Source: Euptelea pleiosperma (taxonomy: Eukaryota > Streptophyta > Magnoliopsida > Ranunculales > Eupteleaceae). Taken from it: DNA of 64,000 nt. This document shows, one piece after another, positions 23,115-32,889 of the stretch. The stretch's first letter is position 1. Every line of letters begins with the position of its first letter. A program made the position numbers and the translations under genes. The DNA is taken from NCBI GenBank assembly GCA_035048495.1, contig CM068547.1, positions 29,271,913 to 29,335,912 of the forward strand, in the 5' to 3' direction. The notes under the pieces are model-generated. The model had not been told where the DNA came from, searched no databases, and saw only the letters and a list, made by a program, of their open reading frames with translations.

Positions 23115-23944
23115 GGGAATTTTTGACATACCCCCCATGTTATCTTTAAAATTTGACATACCCCCCCACAATTTGAAAAAGTTGACATACCCCCTATGAC
23201 TCTATCCACTGTCATTTGACCAGTGTTGACCCGAGTTGACTTCCAAATTTTGTATTAAATGACAAAAATGCCCTTGTCTTCAAGCTTGGAACAAGGGTTT
23301 GGACCAAAACCCAAACCCCAAATCAAAGAGATTCCAATGGGTTGGCCGCCCATCACCGGCAACCAACCCACCGGAGTCTCATGGCCGGCTGGCCACCACG
23401 CTGGTAATAATTTAAAACCCAAGATTAAAAAAAAAAAAAAACATAAAGCATACAATTGTAGTTTTAAAATTTTCATTAACAAAAATGAAAAATAAGACAA
23501 AGCAATTTATATTTTAAACTTTTGAGATGTGGCGCGGATTTTGGAAAGATGGGTTCTCTCAATTTTAAGATTTCATTCTACAATAAAATCCATAAAAATA
23601 AATCTCATTCCTTCATGAGTTTTGTTTATTTCAATTTTTGTTTAATTCATCAAAAACAAAAAAAAAAAAAAAATTCTCAAGTTTACCAAAATGGGTTTTA
23701 ATTTTTATCTTTAATCTCCTCTTTTCATGTTTGATTTGGGGTATGGGTTTTGGCCTAAACCCAAACGCTTGTTCTAAGGTTGAAGACAAGGGCACTTTTG
23801 TCCTTTAATACAAAATTAGGTAGTCAACTATGGTCAACACTGGTCAAATGACAGTGGACCGAGTCATAGGGGTATGTCAGCTTTTTCAAATTGTGGGGGG
23901 TATGTCAAACTTTAAAGATAACATGGGGGTATGTCAAAAATTCC
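23115..23944. mobile_element. Family-C long foldback, complete (830 bp)
   Basis: The termini are GGGAATTTTTGACATACCCC and the inverted GGGTATGTCAAAAATTCC, inside a perfect 10-bp duplication TTTATAATTA (23105-23114 and 23945-23954). Long inverted arms (about 200 bp each) carry GACATACCCC, CTGTCATTTGACCAGTGTTG, TGTATTAAATGACAAAAATG and CCCTTGTCTTCAA. The arms enclose a non-inverted centre with GGTTGGCCGCCCATCACC. There is no transposase. The duplication size suggests mobilisation by a Mutator-type transposase. Confidence 0.85.
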
Positions 23945-23963
23945 TTTATAATTAACATAAATA

Positions 23964-24420
23964 TTAACTAAAAAGTAAAATTAGTATTTGTGAGGTCCAC
24001 TTGCTTGAGTTGCACGGATTTGGTGTAGCTCCAGACTACAATAGTAGGATGCTCCTGCATTACATGAGACTCTGGTACATGAGACGTCGCCAGTCGATTC
24101 TCATGGCCAGTCGACTACCATAATTAACAATTTGATTTGCAGAGGGTTTTGACCAAAACCCACATGTTTTTATCATCGTCGTCATTATCATTAACTAAAA
24201 TAAAATAAGTATTTGTGAGGTCCACTTGCTTGAATCTGCACAGATTTGGTGTACCTCAGGACTACAATAGTAGGATGCTCATGCATTACATGAGACTCTA
24301 GTATATTTAGTCACCAGCGATGATCGGCCAACTTATCAGAGTGTCGTGGCCAGTCGACCACCACAACCATTTGATTTGCGGAGGGTTTTGACCAATTTAT
24401 CATCATTATCACTATCGTCG
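23964..24420. repeat. Imperfect 225-bp tandem duplication
   Basis: GTATTTGTGAGGTCCACTTG through GGAGGGTTTTGACCAA occurs at about 23984 and again at about 24209. Shared phrases include ACTACAATAGTAGGATGCTC, GCATTACATGAGACTC and CATTTGATTTGC. Copies differ by substitutions and small indels. It is noncoding. Confidence 0.8.
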
Positions 24421-24429
24421 TTGTCATTA

Positions 24430-25450
24430 TCGTTATCATCTTCATCGAAGTTTTATCCCATCTACTTGTGTCGGCTGCACGAATATATCCGGTTTCTCCA
24501 TTCCATTCTATTAAGGAAAATGAAATTGTCAGCGCGCGTGAGATGACATTGTCGTAGGGTTCAGACCGCTAGATTGGTCTTTGAGATCCAAAATGATGCG
24601 AATCTCGAGAACCATCCAATCACACTACACCACACGACGTGAAGATCAGATCATCAAGGAAGCCGATATCTTGGAAGTTTGAATTTGTCTCGTATGAAGA
24701 AAGTCATATTTTTACATTCCGCCTCTATTCTATCACAAGTAGAATGAGTCCTCAGTCGTCTCCAATTATCGAAAAACACACACAATGTGTTAAGAAGGAT
24801 TCAAAGATTCAAAGATTCAAAGATAAGAGAATCGAACTCTTGAATGCATTGGACAGTTAAAAGTCACCTCATTTTATAAGGAAGATAATATATATGTTCC
24901 TCTAGATTCATGTAGTGTGGATCCCGAGGACCATCTACCAGTTGTGGAACTAAGAAGACCCCACCAGCAAAGCTCCTTTTTCATTCTTGTATTTCCCCCC
25001 CCCCCCCCCCAATGGACGGCACATACCTTGCTTTTTAAAATTCAGAAAATTGGTTGACCATCGATTAATGCTAAGTGATAACTAGCACTTAACCATCACT
25101 TTCCTTATAATAAACAAAAAAAAAAAATAATATGTTGTGAGCCTCATGAGTGGACTCCTCCCTAGCTAGGGTTTAGATTTTTGGGTGATCATCATCTATA
25201 TCCTAAGTGATGTGTATCTCGAGGATCAATCGATCATCGATCCAATGGTGTGGATGTAGCTAGGGAGAACAGTTTCTCCTAAGGACGGCACGTCTTTTAA
25301 TCCGTCTCACCAAAACTGACCTAAGTTCACCACCTTACCAACATGATGTTACTTGCCAATATATATGGCTAAGAAAATTACACTCAAATGAAATAGTGGT
25401 TGGACAACACCCACCTCCATACAATCTTGATGATTAGACTTTAGTGACGG
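24430..25450. other. No gene recognised
   Basis: Unclassified sequence including a C14-type run near 24997-25010. No exon, RNA or terminal repeat was recognised. Confidence 0.4.
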
Positions 25451-25460
25451 TAGCGTCACC

Positions 25461-25685
25461 ATGGTTTAGATAACGGTAACGTCTCATGACTGTTATGTTA
25501 TTTACAAAAAAATTCCAAAAGTGAAAAACAGACTTAACGTTATAGCGGCCCTTAATTAAAATTCTCAGCTATCCCTGTTATCAATGTTATTTTATTATAT
25601 TGATCACGATGTGATGACCCATTATAGCGGCGGTCACAATGGACATAACGGTAACGTTATATGTCCATGTACATATTTAAACCTT
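25461..25685. mobile_element. AACGGCCGTT-family element, diverged
   Basis: It begins CATGGTTTAGATAACGGTAA and ends ATTTAAACCTTG, with GTTATAGCGG, ACATAACGGTAACGTTAT and TTATAGCGGCGG inside. The flanking 8-mers do not match, so it may be rearranged. Confidence 0.55.
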
Positions 25686-25917
25686 GCCTACAATATATCA
25701 CTAACAAAACTGTCAGAAAATAACAGGATAATTAACGGCTATTATAACAGGTTAATGGGTATGACCGAAAACCGGCACGATGCCATTATTTAAAAAAAAA
25801 AAAATCTTCTTTTATTAGTTTTATGACAACCTTCTGCCGTTAATTCACTTCTGTTCTTTGTCATTCTAATCTTCTCTTATTTTCTTATAATTATCATACT
25901 TATCAGGATTATTTTTC

Positions 25918-25970
25918 CAGGTGATCTAGAGAGAGAGAGAGAATTCTAATCAGGATTTTTTCCAGGTGAT

Positions 25971-26009
<39 letters not shown>

Positions 26010-26098
26010 TAATAATCGGGATTTTTTTCCAGGTGATGTAGAGAGAGAGAACTCTAATCAGGATTTTTTCCAGGTGATGTAGAGAGAGAGAGAGAGTC
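25918..26098. repeat. GA-rich minisatellite upstream of the PUB gene
   Basis: Four units of the form TTTTTTCCAGGTGATGTAGAG followed by (AG)n and AATTCTAATCAGGA, with (AG)n lengths from about 4 to 14. It lies 550-730 bp upstream of the U-box gene start. GAGA tracts are common in plant promoters, so an effect on transcription is possible but not shown. Confidence 0.85.
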
Positions 26099-26580
26099 AG
26101 CGAGGCCGCTCAACCGTCCACAAACTCCATTAAAGAAAACATGTAAACGCTCTCGCATTCCTCGCCGGTGTTACGTAGGTTTGAATATTAAGTGAATCTG
26201 TTGAATTTTCAAACTATCCACATCTTCTGTACCACCTGTATCTTCCATAATTTTATTTTAGGAATTCATCTCTGGTCCGGCTCAGCTGGTCAAACTATTC
26301 CTTTTATCCACGCTTTCCTTCCATATATATATATAGGTGGCAATCACTGAATGCTCAGCGGGACAAAACTAGTCCGGCTGAGATGCATCAGGCACACTCT
26401 TACTATAATATCCATAAGTAAAAGTCAAACCCAACGGTCGTTATTTTCGCGGGAAAAAAGACCAAAAAAAAAAAATCAAAAGTTCCACAGCTTTGCTTGT
26501 GGGATGCCATGTTACACAGCTTGCAAAAGCATCTTTCAGTTCTGACTTTTGATTTTTTTTTTTTTTCCTCTCTCTCTCTC

Positions 26581-26588
26581 TATATATA
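26581..26588 (+). promoter_or_regulatory. Putative TATA box of the PUB-like gene
   Basis: TATATATA follows a (CT)n tract (26569-26580) and lies 64 nt before the ATG at 26645, leaving a leader of about 30 nt. A second AT-repeat (ATATATATATATAG, about 26323) lies farther up. Confidence 0.5.
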
Positions 26589-26644
26589 CACATGGGTGTG
26601 TGTTTCATCATCTCTCTTATCTTACTATATCTTCTTCAAACACC

Positions 26645-27892
26645 ATGGAGATGGAGAGGAAACCAGATCCATCCATGGAAATTCCTCTATATTTCAGGTG
26701 CCCCATTTCAATGGAGGTCATGAATTACCCTGTAACCATAACGACAGGGGTCACGTACGAAAAGAAGAACATAGAGAAATGGTTCTTCACATACAAGAAG
26801 AAAACATGTCCCGCGACAATGCAAAGCCTCAAGAACTTCGATCTAACCCCGAATCACACACTCAAGCGTCTCATACTCGCATGGCAAGAACGAGAATCTC
26901 AATCTAGTTCATCGTCGCCGCCTTCATCGATCAAGCACGATGAGTTGGTATCACTATTGACGACAATCGAATTGACGCCGTTCAAGGTAAGTTCGTTAAA
27001 GAAACTCCGGTCAATTATCGAAATGGGCGATGAGATCAGAGCGGATTTCGTTCAATCGGGAGGTATCGAGGTACTTGGCCGCATAATTGTTCAAATTCTA
27101 CTCGAAAGTTCTGATTTCATTACATTTCGAGCTTGTGAAGAGGCTTTGGGTATCTTATACCAACTCCCATTATCCGACGAGGCGTCAATTGAGTTGTTAT
27201 CGAAGCCCGAATGCATGAAGTCCATGGCAATCATGCTCCAACGTGGAAGCGCCGAGGCCCGATTTCACACTGTTACGTTATTTAGAAAAATGGCTAAAGT
27301 CGAGTATAATTGGAGCTGGGTTGTACAAGATCAAGGCATAGATCTCTTTACATCCTTGTTAGAACTTTTATCGGACGAAATCTGCACAAAGGCAAGTTCA
27401 TGTGCCTTGGATATTCTGATCGAGATCTTGGGGTCGTCAAAGAAGAATCGATTGAAAGCGATTGAAGCGGGTGCAGTCTGCATCCTTATCGAGCTTCTCC
27501 CCGACTCAACCCGATCGAAATGTGAGAAGATGTTGTTACTAATCAAATTGCTATGCGAATGCGCGGAAGGAAGATTAGCCTTAGTAGATCACAGGTTGGG
27601 GATCGCCGTCATCACGAAGAAGATATATCGTGTTTCTGATCTTGCAACTAAAATTGGGGTTAAGATCTTGTGGTCGATTAGTAGTTTTCATCCCACAGAG
27701 AAGGTCATTGAGGATATGTTGATGTTTGGATCCGTAAAGAAGCTGCTCAGCTTGTTGCATATCGAAGGTCAATCGTCGACGAAGGATAAGGCGGTGAAGA
27801 TCATCAAATTGCATGGGAATTCATGGAGGCAATACCCTTGTTTCCCTCGTGAGTTGAATGATTATTTGAGATTAATGCATGATTCAATATAA
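26645..27892 (+). CDS. U-box/ARM E3 ubiquitin ligase, PUB22/23/24-like
   Basis: A single exon of 415 aa. The start chosen is ATGGAGATGG at 26645; the open frame runs upstream to an ATG at 26549, but that lies before the TATA box. Residues about 13-86 form a U-box (IPLYFRCPISMEVMN, GVTYEKKNIEKWF, CPATMQ, LTPNHTLKRLI). The rest is helical, ARM-repeat-like (for example GGIEVLGRII, SSCALDILIEIL, AGAVCILIELL). By family, the U-box recruits E2 and the ARM region binds substrate. Relatives PUB22/23/24 dampen immune and drought signalling; that role here is inference. Two usually conserved U-box positions differ: D before PV is Y, and TYDR is TYEK. The gene has no introns, as is usual for this subgroup. 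Confidence 0.9.
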   Translation: MEMERKPDPSMEIPLYFRCPISMEVMNYPVTITTGVTYEKKNIEKWFFTYKKKTCPATMQSLKNFDLTPNHTLKRLILAWQERESQSSSSSPPSSIKHDELVSLLTTIELTPFKVSSLKKLRSIIEMGDEIRADFVQSGGIEVLGRIIVQILLESSDFITFRACEEALGILYQLPLSDEASIELLSKPECMKSMAIMLQRGSAEARFHTVTLFRKMAKVEYNWSWVVQDQGIDLFTSLLELLSDEICTKASSCALDILIEILGSSKKNRLKAIEAGAVCILIELLPDSTRSKCEKMLLLIKLLCECAEGRLALVDHRLGIAVITKKIYRVSDLATKIGVKILWSISSFHPTEKVIEDMLMFGSVKKLLSLLHIEGQSSTKDKAVKIIKLHGNSWRQYPCFPRELNDYLRLMHDSI

Positions 27893-28311
27893 AAATTAGA
27901 TCATTTTAATTACATAATTATCTTTTTGATACAAATTTAAATACAAGTGCATGGTGTGTGTGTGTGTCGTTGCGGTATGTCGGGTTTGATTTTTATTTTT
28001 GCTTTTTTTTTCTGATAGAATTTTGTTTCTGTCTCACTTTTTCTTAATGGAAGTTATTTATCTCAGCTAAATTTTGTTTCGATAACCAGAGATCTAGAAT
28101 TCAATTAGTTCCATACTTGTAGGAACCAAACCTACCACTTAATGGGTCCCACTCAGGTGATATCTTGTGGCAAAAAAATCAAATGATCAGATGGACGTCG
28201 TTCATATCTATTGCATTAATTATTTTCAAAAAATACGGCAAACAATTGACTAATAGCTATGTATTAATCTAGATTAGGTGAAAATGTAGACAATACGGCG
28301 TGGATACGATC

Positions 28312-28480
28312 AAGGTCGTTATAACGGCATAATGGACTGGGGGCATTACCCTTTTTTCCGTTACAACGGAGTAACGCACAGGAGCAAAACCGGAAAATAA
28401 CGGAAAAAATGTATTAAAATTCAAATTTTGAATTTCAAATTTTCATTAATAAAATTTATAATGAAAAAAATAACGGGAAA
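28312..28480. mobile_element. AACGGCCGTT-family fragment
   Basis: CAAGGTCGTTATAACGGC starts it, then GGACTGGGGGCATTACC, CGTTACAACGG, GTAACGCACAGGAGC and the AAATTTTGAATTTC centre. The right third is absent. Confidence 0.65.
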
Positions 28481-28795
28481 TCATGATGATATTGAGAAAA
28501 AAATTATCTAATCATAGCGGGAAATCATGACATTTATTTTTTTATCGGGGTGGGAAATTTAGGAAAAGAAGAATTTTTTTGAAAGAAATACCCACCAAAA
28601 ATATGGCAAGCAAGAATTGATCACTATACACAAATATCTTCTTTGTAATTCTTTCTTCTCTGAAATCTGTTTTGCCCATTTTGTATATTTTTGAGAAATA
28701 TTATTTTTGTGAAAGAAATACCCAAAAAAGGGCAATATGGGACCCAGGACATGGTTATGTTTTTTCCATGAACCATGTTTTTCTATTTAAATTAT

Positions 28796-29653
28796 GGGGA
28801 TTTTTGACATACCCCCCCCCCCCCCCCCCCCCCACCCCCCATTATCTTTAAAATTTGACATACCCCCCACAATTTGAAAAAGCTGACATACCCCCCTATG
28901 ACTCGGTCCACTGTCATTTGACCAGTGTTGACCCGAGTTGACTACCTAATTTTGTATTAAATGGCAAAAATGCCATTGTCTTCAAACTTAGAACAATGGT
29001 TTGGGCCAAAATCCAAACCCCAAATCAAACGGCTGTGGTAGACGGCCGGCCAAGAGATTCCAATGGGTTGGCCGCTCATCACCGGCGACCAACCCACCGG
29101 AGTCTCATGGCCGGTTGGCCACCACTTCAGTAATAATTTAAAACCCAAGGTTAAAAAAAATACAACACAAAGCATACAATTTTAGTTTTAAATTTTTCAT
29201 TAACAAAAATGATAAATAAGATAAAGCATTATATTTTGAGATGTGGATTTTGGAAAGATGGGTTCTCCCAATTTTAAAATTTTGTTCTACAATAAAATTC
29301 ATAAATAATCCCATTCATTCATGAGTTTTATTTATTTTTTTGGATTTTTTCTTCTCAATATTTGTTTAATTCATCAAAAAACTAAAAAAAAAATTCTCAA
29401 GTTTACTAACATGGGTTTTAATTTTTATTTTTAATCTCCTCTTTTCATGCTTGATTTGGGGTATGGGTTTTGGCCTAAACCCTAAACCCTAAACCCAAAC
29501 CCTTGATCTAATGTTGAAGACAAGGGCACTTTTGTCCTTTAATACAAAATTAGGTAGTCAACTCGGGTTAACACTAGTCAAATGACAGTAGACCGAGTCA
29601 TAGGGGGGTATGTCAGCTTTTTCAAATTGTGGGGGGGTATGTCAAAAATCCCC
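28796..29653. mobile_element. Family-C long foldback, complete (858 bp)
   Basis: It begins GGGGATTTTTGACATACCCC and ends TATGTCAAAAATCCCC, with a perfect 9-bp duplication TTAAATTAT (28787-28795 and 29654-29662). It is about as long as the copy at 23115-23944 and has the same arms. It has a long poly-C near 28807-28831 and a short telomere-like run in the right arm. There is no transposase. Confidence 0.87.
29474..29496. repeat. Three telomere-like CCTAAAC units
   Basis: CCTAAAC repeated about three times sits where the sister element (23115-23944) has a single CCTAAAC followed by CCAAACGC. It is a local expansion inside a transposon arm, not a telomere. Confidence 0.7.
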
Positions 29654-29966
29654 TTAAATTATTAGAAAAAAGGGTAAAAGCAGAAATTTGAGAGAGAAAG
29701 GAACTAATTGGTAATTATTTGCAAAAATGCAATCCTTAATTGCCATATTTCAGCACACTAATCTTTGGTGGATATTACTCTTAAAAAGTTTATATTTTTC
29801 GACAATTCTCCCTTATTTTCTAGTGGCTAAACTGAAATCAAACCTATTGACCTCATGGTTTGTTGTGGAGGATGTAATTTTGTTTTCTTTAATATAGCTG
29901 GCGGGTCCGTCTAACCCCTAGCCCTGACCCAAGCCTGACCCATTAACACTCCTAATGAGGTTGATA

Positions 29967-31008
29967 GGGCTGGCAATCGATCAGATCAACCTGGATGTCT
30001 GATCTAATATTCCATCCCAAAAATCTCGGTTCAGAACCCTAGCTATTTTTACTTATCGGATCGATACCAGATCAAAGATTGTTGATCTGGTCTCTTATCG
30101 GATTGATACCGGATCAATCTGTTTTGATCCAATACCAATCCAGTATATAAACTATATATATGAGATGTATTATATATATTAGTGGGTGGCCCGTGCCCAT
30201 GGCACTCTCCGACAAAGCATTTGCCAAAATCGGGTGTGAGTGACTGAGATCCACCGTCCAGTTGGGGGATAAGATCTTGGCCCTTCTTTATTGAAGCCTA
30301 CAATAGGGGGAGACGACTGAGCTCCCTCATTATATAGATATATATTTAAAAAAAAAATTTGCCGATTTGCATGTATAGTTGGTCTTTTTTCATATTTAAA
30401 CTGTAATGTATAAAAAAAATTTGTATACTCTTTGTCTATAGCATATCGGATTGGATCGGACCCGGAACCAATAAATCATATTGGATCGAGTCCGGAACTA
30501 CTTTTTTTTTATTGATCCAATTGGGTCCGGATTGATTGGATTTCCTATTGGATCGGTACCAAATCAGTACGAATCCAACTCGAACCCAAACTGTTGCCAA
30601 ACCTAACAAGTTGATACTCATAGGGTTGCCAACTGATCGGATCGCCCAGGTGATCATCAAAAGTGATCCCATCACATTAGGTCTGGGTCTGGGATTGGTG
30701 AACCGAGAAGCCGTTGGAACAATTCTAGATCGACCTTGATCCGGTCCGTAAATGACCCAATATGACATTATATATTAATGAATATATAATATTATACCAA
30801 TGAAAATGTTGAGAATTTACAAACTTTAATTTTCTTTAAATCAAATTTAACAGATTTATCGATCAAAATCGACTCAATGTTAAGTCACCTCAATCTGATT
30901 CGCTAAGCTTCGATAGCTTATTGGATTGGATTTGGATTTGGGAATCATGATCTTATATGCTATTGGATCCACTTGACGCAATCAAACTCGATCAATCTAC
31001 AGCCCTAG
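29967..31008. mobile_element. GATCCGATC-word element with inverted AGGGCTG ends
   Basis: It opens TAGGGCTGGCAATCGATCAG and closes GATCAATCTACAGCCCTA. In between, GATCCGGTC, GGATCGG, GATCTGG, TTGGATC and CCGGATCAATC words recur in both orientations. It is interrupted by a 160-bp Helitron at 30179-30338. Flanking octamers match poorly (GAGGTTGA and GTTGTCAC). It is noncoding. Confidence 0.55.
30179..30338 (-). mobile_element. Miniature Helitron, 160 bp
   Basis: On the minus strand it begins TCTATATAATGAGGGAGC right after an A and ends CACTAA right before a T. Just inside the 3' end is the hairpin GTGCCATGGGCAC followed by GGGCC. A/T insertion context, TC start, CTRR end and subterminal hairpin are all Helitron features. 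There is no helicase. The hairpin region resembles the terminus at 44327. Confidence 0.75.
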
Positions 31009-31072
31009 TTGTCACGGAAAATCGGATGGAGGAATATGGGTCTCCAAAATTAACGATAGATGTGGAATCTAG

Positions 31073-31375
31073 CAGGGTTTAAAAGAGGCCGTTATAACAG
31101 TATAACGGACTGGGGCATTACCGTTTTTTTCCGTTATAACGGACGTTAAATCGAATTGTAACAGACAAGGCCAAAAATGGAAAATAACAAAAATAGTGGG
31201 AAAAAAATGACGCTGAAATTCGAATTGTGAAATTTCAAATTTTAAAAAATAAAAAAAATAGAAATAACGCCGTTGTTTTTATAAACTTTTTCAAAAAAAT
31301 AACGGCCGTTATTTCTAAGCTTCAAAATGGTTCATAACATAACGGGCTTTGGCATTACCGTTTTAATGGTCGTTT
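31073..31375. mobile_element. Palindrome-word element, AACGGCCGTT family
   Basis: The left end is CAGGGTTTAAAAGAGGCC and the flanks carry a perfect 8-bp duplication GAATCTAG (31065-31072 and 31376-31383). It contains CCGTTATAACAG, GGACTGGGGCATTACCG and AACGGCCGTTATTTC. The right tip has lost the expected TAAACCATG yet the duplication adjoins it, so the last bases were trimmed without harming the flank. Confidence 0.75.
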
Positions 31376-31413
31376 GAATCTAGTTATTCTTCTTGCATTA
31401 ACTAGCATACTAG

Positions 31414-31767
31414 TAGGGTTGCAACTTGAGTGGGTTGGTTCAGGTTGGGGATCAACCCAACCTTTAAACCATCCCACTTGAGGTCGACCTGATATGCCTA
31501 GCCTGAGCTCGAGAGAGAGAGAGGAGAGAGAAATTAACAAGAGACGGAGATAGAGGGAGATGAAGAGAGTATAGTATATATCATACGATGGGCCTCGAGT
31601 TGGGTCGAATTGCCCGAGGCCTCAACTCAAACCCAACTCGAAATTTGATCTGGTTTTAACAATATTTAGGCTCGAGCCTGAGTATTGCAGAAACCCAACC
31701 CAAGTCTAATCCAAAGTCAGGTTGAGCTCATCGGGCTCGAGTTGGGCCCGCCCAAGTTGCAGCCTTA
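31414..31767. mobile_element. GGTTGGG-word element with TAGGGTTGCAACTTG ends
   Basis: The left end is TAGGGTTGCAACTTG and the inverted right end TAAGGCTGCAACTTG. The flanking octamers are CATACTAG and CATACTGC (6 of 8 match). The interior repeats GGTTGGTTCAGG, CAACCCAACC, AACTCAAACCCAACTCG, AACCCAACCC and GGGCTCGAGTTGGGCCCG. It is noncoding and lies 31 bp from the preceding element's flank. Confidence 0.65.
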
Positions 31768-32319
31768 CATACTGCTACCAATGTGATAATGGCAACCGAA
31801 TCGCAATGCAACTCGAGCATGGTAAATGCTTTTCCAGCCGAATTGCAATGCAACGGGTGTTATAATGGATATAGCTAGCATCTTTACGTAATTGGATTAG
31901 GGTGGTACCGTTATAACGGTTGTATGTGGAATTTGTCTCGAATTCTATATGGACTTGCGCAAAGTTAAGACGGTGGAGGATCTCGGGGAGCTGAGCTCGT
32001 TGAGGGTGTACGTAGGGGGGTCTCGAGAGGCAGAGTGCCCGGCCCGAAATGTTTTTAGCAAGTTGTTTTTTTGGAAAATTTCATAGTTCATGTTTTGTGC
32101 GGGTTTCCTTATTGATTTGGGATTAGAGTTTCGTAGCAAAACATAAGCCACTATTTTCCCCGAGTTTATTTTGTAATTTCTCAATTCGGATATAGTGAAA
32201 AAGCTCTCAATTGTTGTTGCCCGTCGAGGTAGGCGCCCTAAGTGGTGAACCATGTAAAATCTTATGTTTCTTGTACGTGTGATTGTTTTTTTCATTTGGA
32301 ACAGGTTCCATGACCAACG

Positions 32320-32675
32320 AAAGTGAACTCTGACGGTATGGATGTTTGGCCAGTCCATTGGTGGACCTAGAAACAAAAAATCAGCTTGATTAGTGATTTA
32401 AAATCTTTGGATCTTTGCACCCAAATAACGCTCAATAATGCTCAAATTCCTACCGTTAAAATAAATCAAATTCCTACCGTTAAAATAAACCCATGAAAAT
32501 AACTTCAATCGAATCGCTTAGAAATCACTAATCAGGCTGATTTTTGGTTTAGAGGTCCACCGAGGGACTAGCCAAACATCCATACGGTCAGTGTCCACTA
32601 AGAGTGTACCACGTGGCTCGTATTGTGGGTTATGACAGAATTATCTGTCACAACGCTGTGACAGAAGTTTTACTC
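32320..32675. mobile_element. Family-B foldback, left tip truncated
   Basis: GACGGTATGGATGTTTGGCC and ACAAAAAATCAGCTTGATTA are mirrored by AATCAGGCTGATTTTTGG and CCAAACATCCATACGG. The right tip is CTGTGACAGAAGTTTTACTC. It contains a small internal duplication, AATTCCTACCGTTAAAATAA twice at about 32444 and 32469. Confidence 0.75.
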
Positions 32676-32719
32676 CTACAAGAAGATCCTGGCTCCGGGG
32701 CTGGTTGGATGAGATTGAT

Positions 32720-32889
32720 ACCAAGGTTATAACGAATTGTAATGCTCAAGGACAAAAATGGAAAATAACAGAAAAAAAATGCCTCTGAAATTCAAATTTT
32801 GAAATACAAATTTTAAATTTTAAAAAACGAAAAAATAACAGAAATAATGGCCTTTTTTTCTATAAAATAACGGTCGTTATTTTCTTTAT
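32720..32889. mobile_element. AACGGCCGTT-family fragment cut by a family-G foldback
   Basis: It starts CAAGGTTATAACG, contains TTGTAATGCTCAAGG, the AAATTTTGAAAT centre and AATAACGGTCGTTATTTTC, then stops at the duplication of the family-G element. The right end does not resume after 33268. Confidence 0.55.

Noticed and set aside
23255..23500. 81-codon minus-strand frame, repeated at 28957-29175, as a conserved small protein
   Set aside because: It lies in the conserved centre of the family-C foldback; the two copies differ by indels that break the frame, so similarity is explained by the element.
25918..26098. CRISPR-like repeat-spacer array
   Set aside because: Plant nuclear DNA; the repeated units differ in length by (AG)n slippage and there are no unique spacers.
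26549..26644. Upstream in-frame start (MIFFFF) for the PUB protein
   Set aside because: It lies before the putative TATA box, encodes a low-complexity stretch from a T/CT tract, and family members start close to the U-box.
29474..29496. Interstitial telomere or chromosome end
   Set aside because: Only three CCTAAAC units, embedded in a transposon arm whose sister has one.
31945..32376. 143-codon minus-strand frame as a gene
   Set aside because: It runs into a family-B foldback at its N-terminal side and shows no family motif or splice context.
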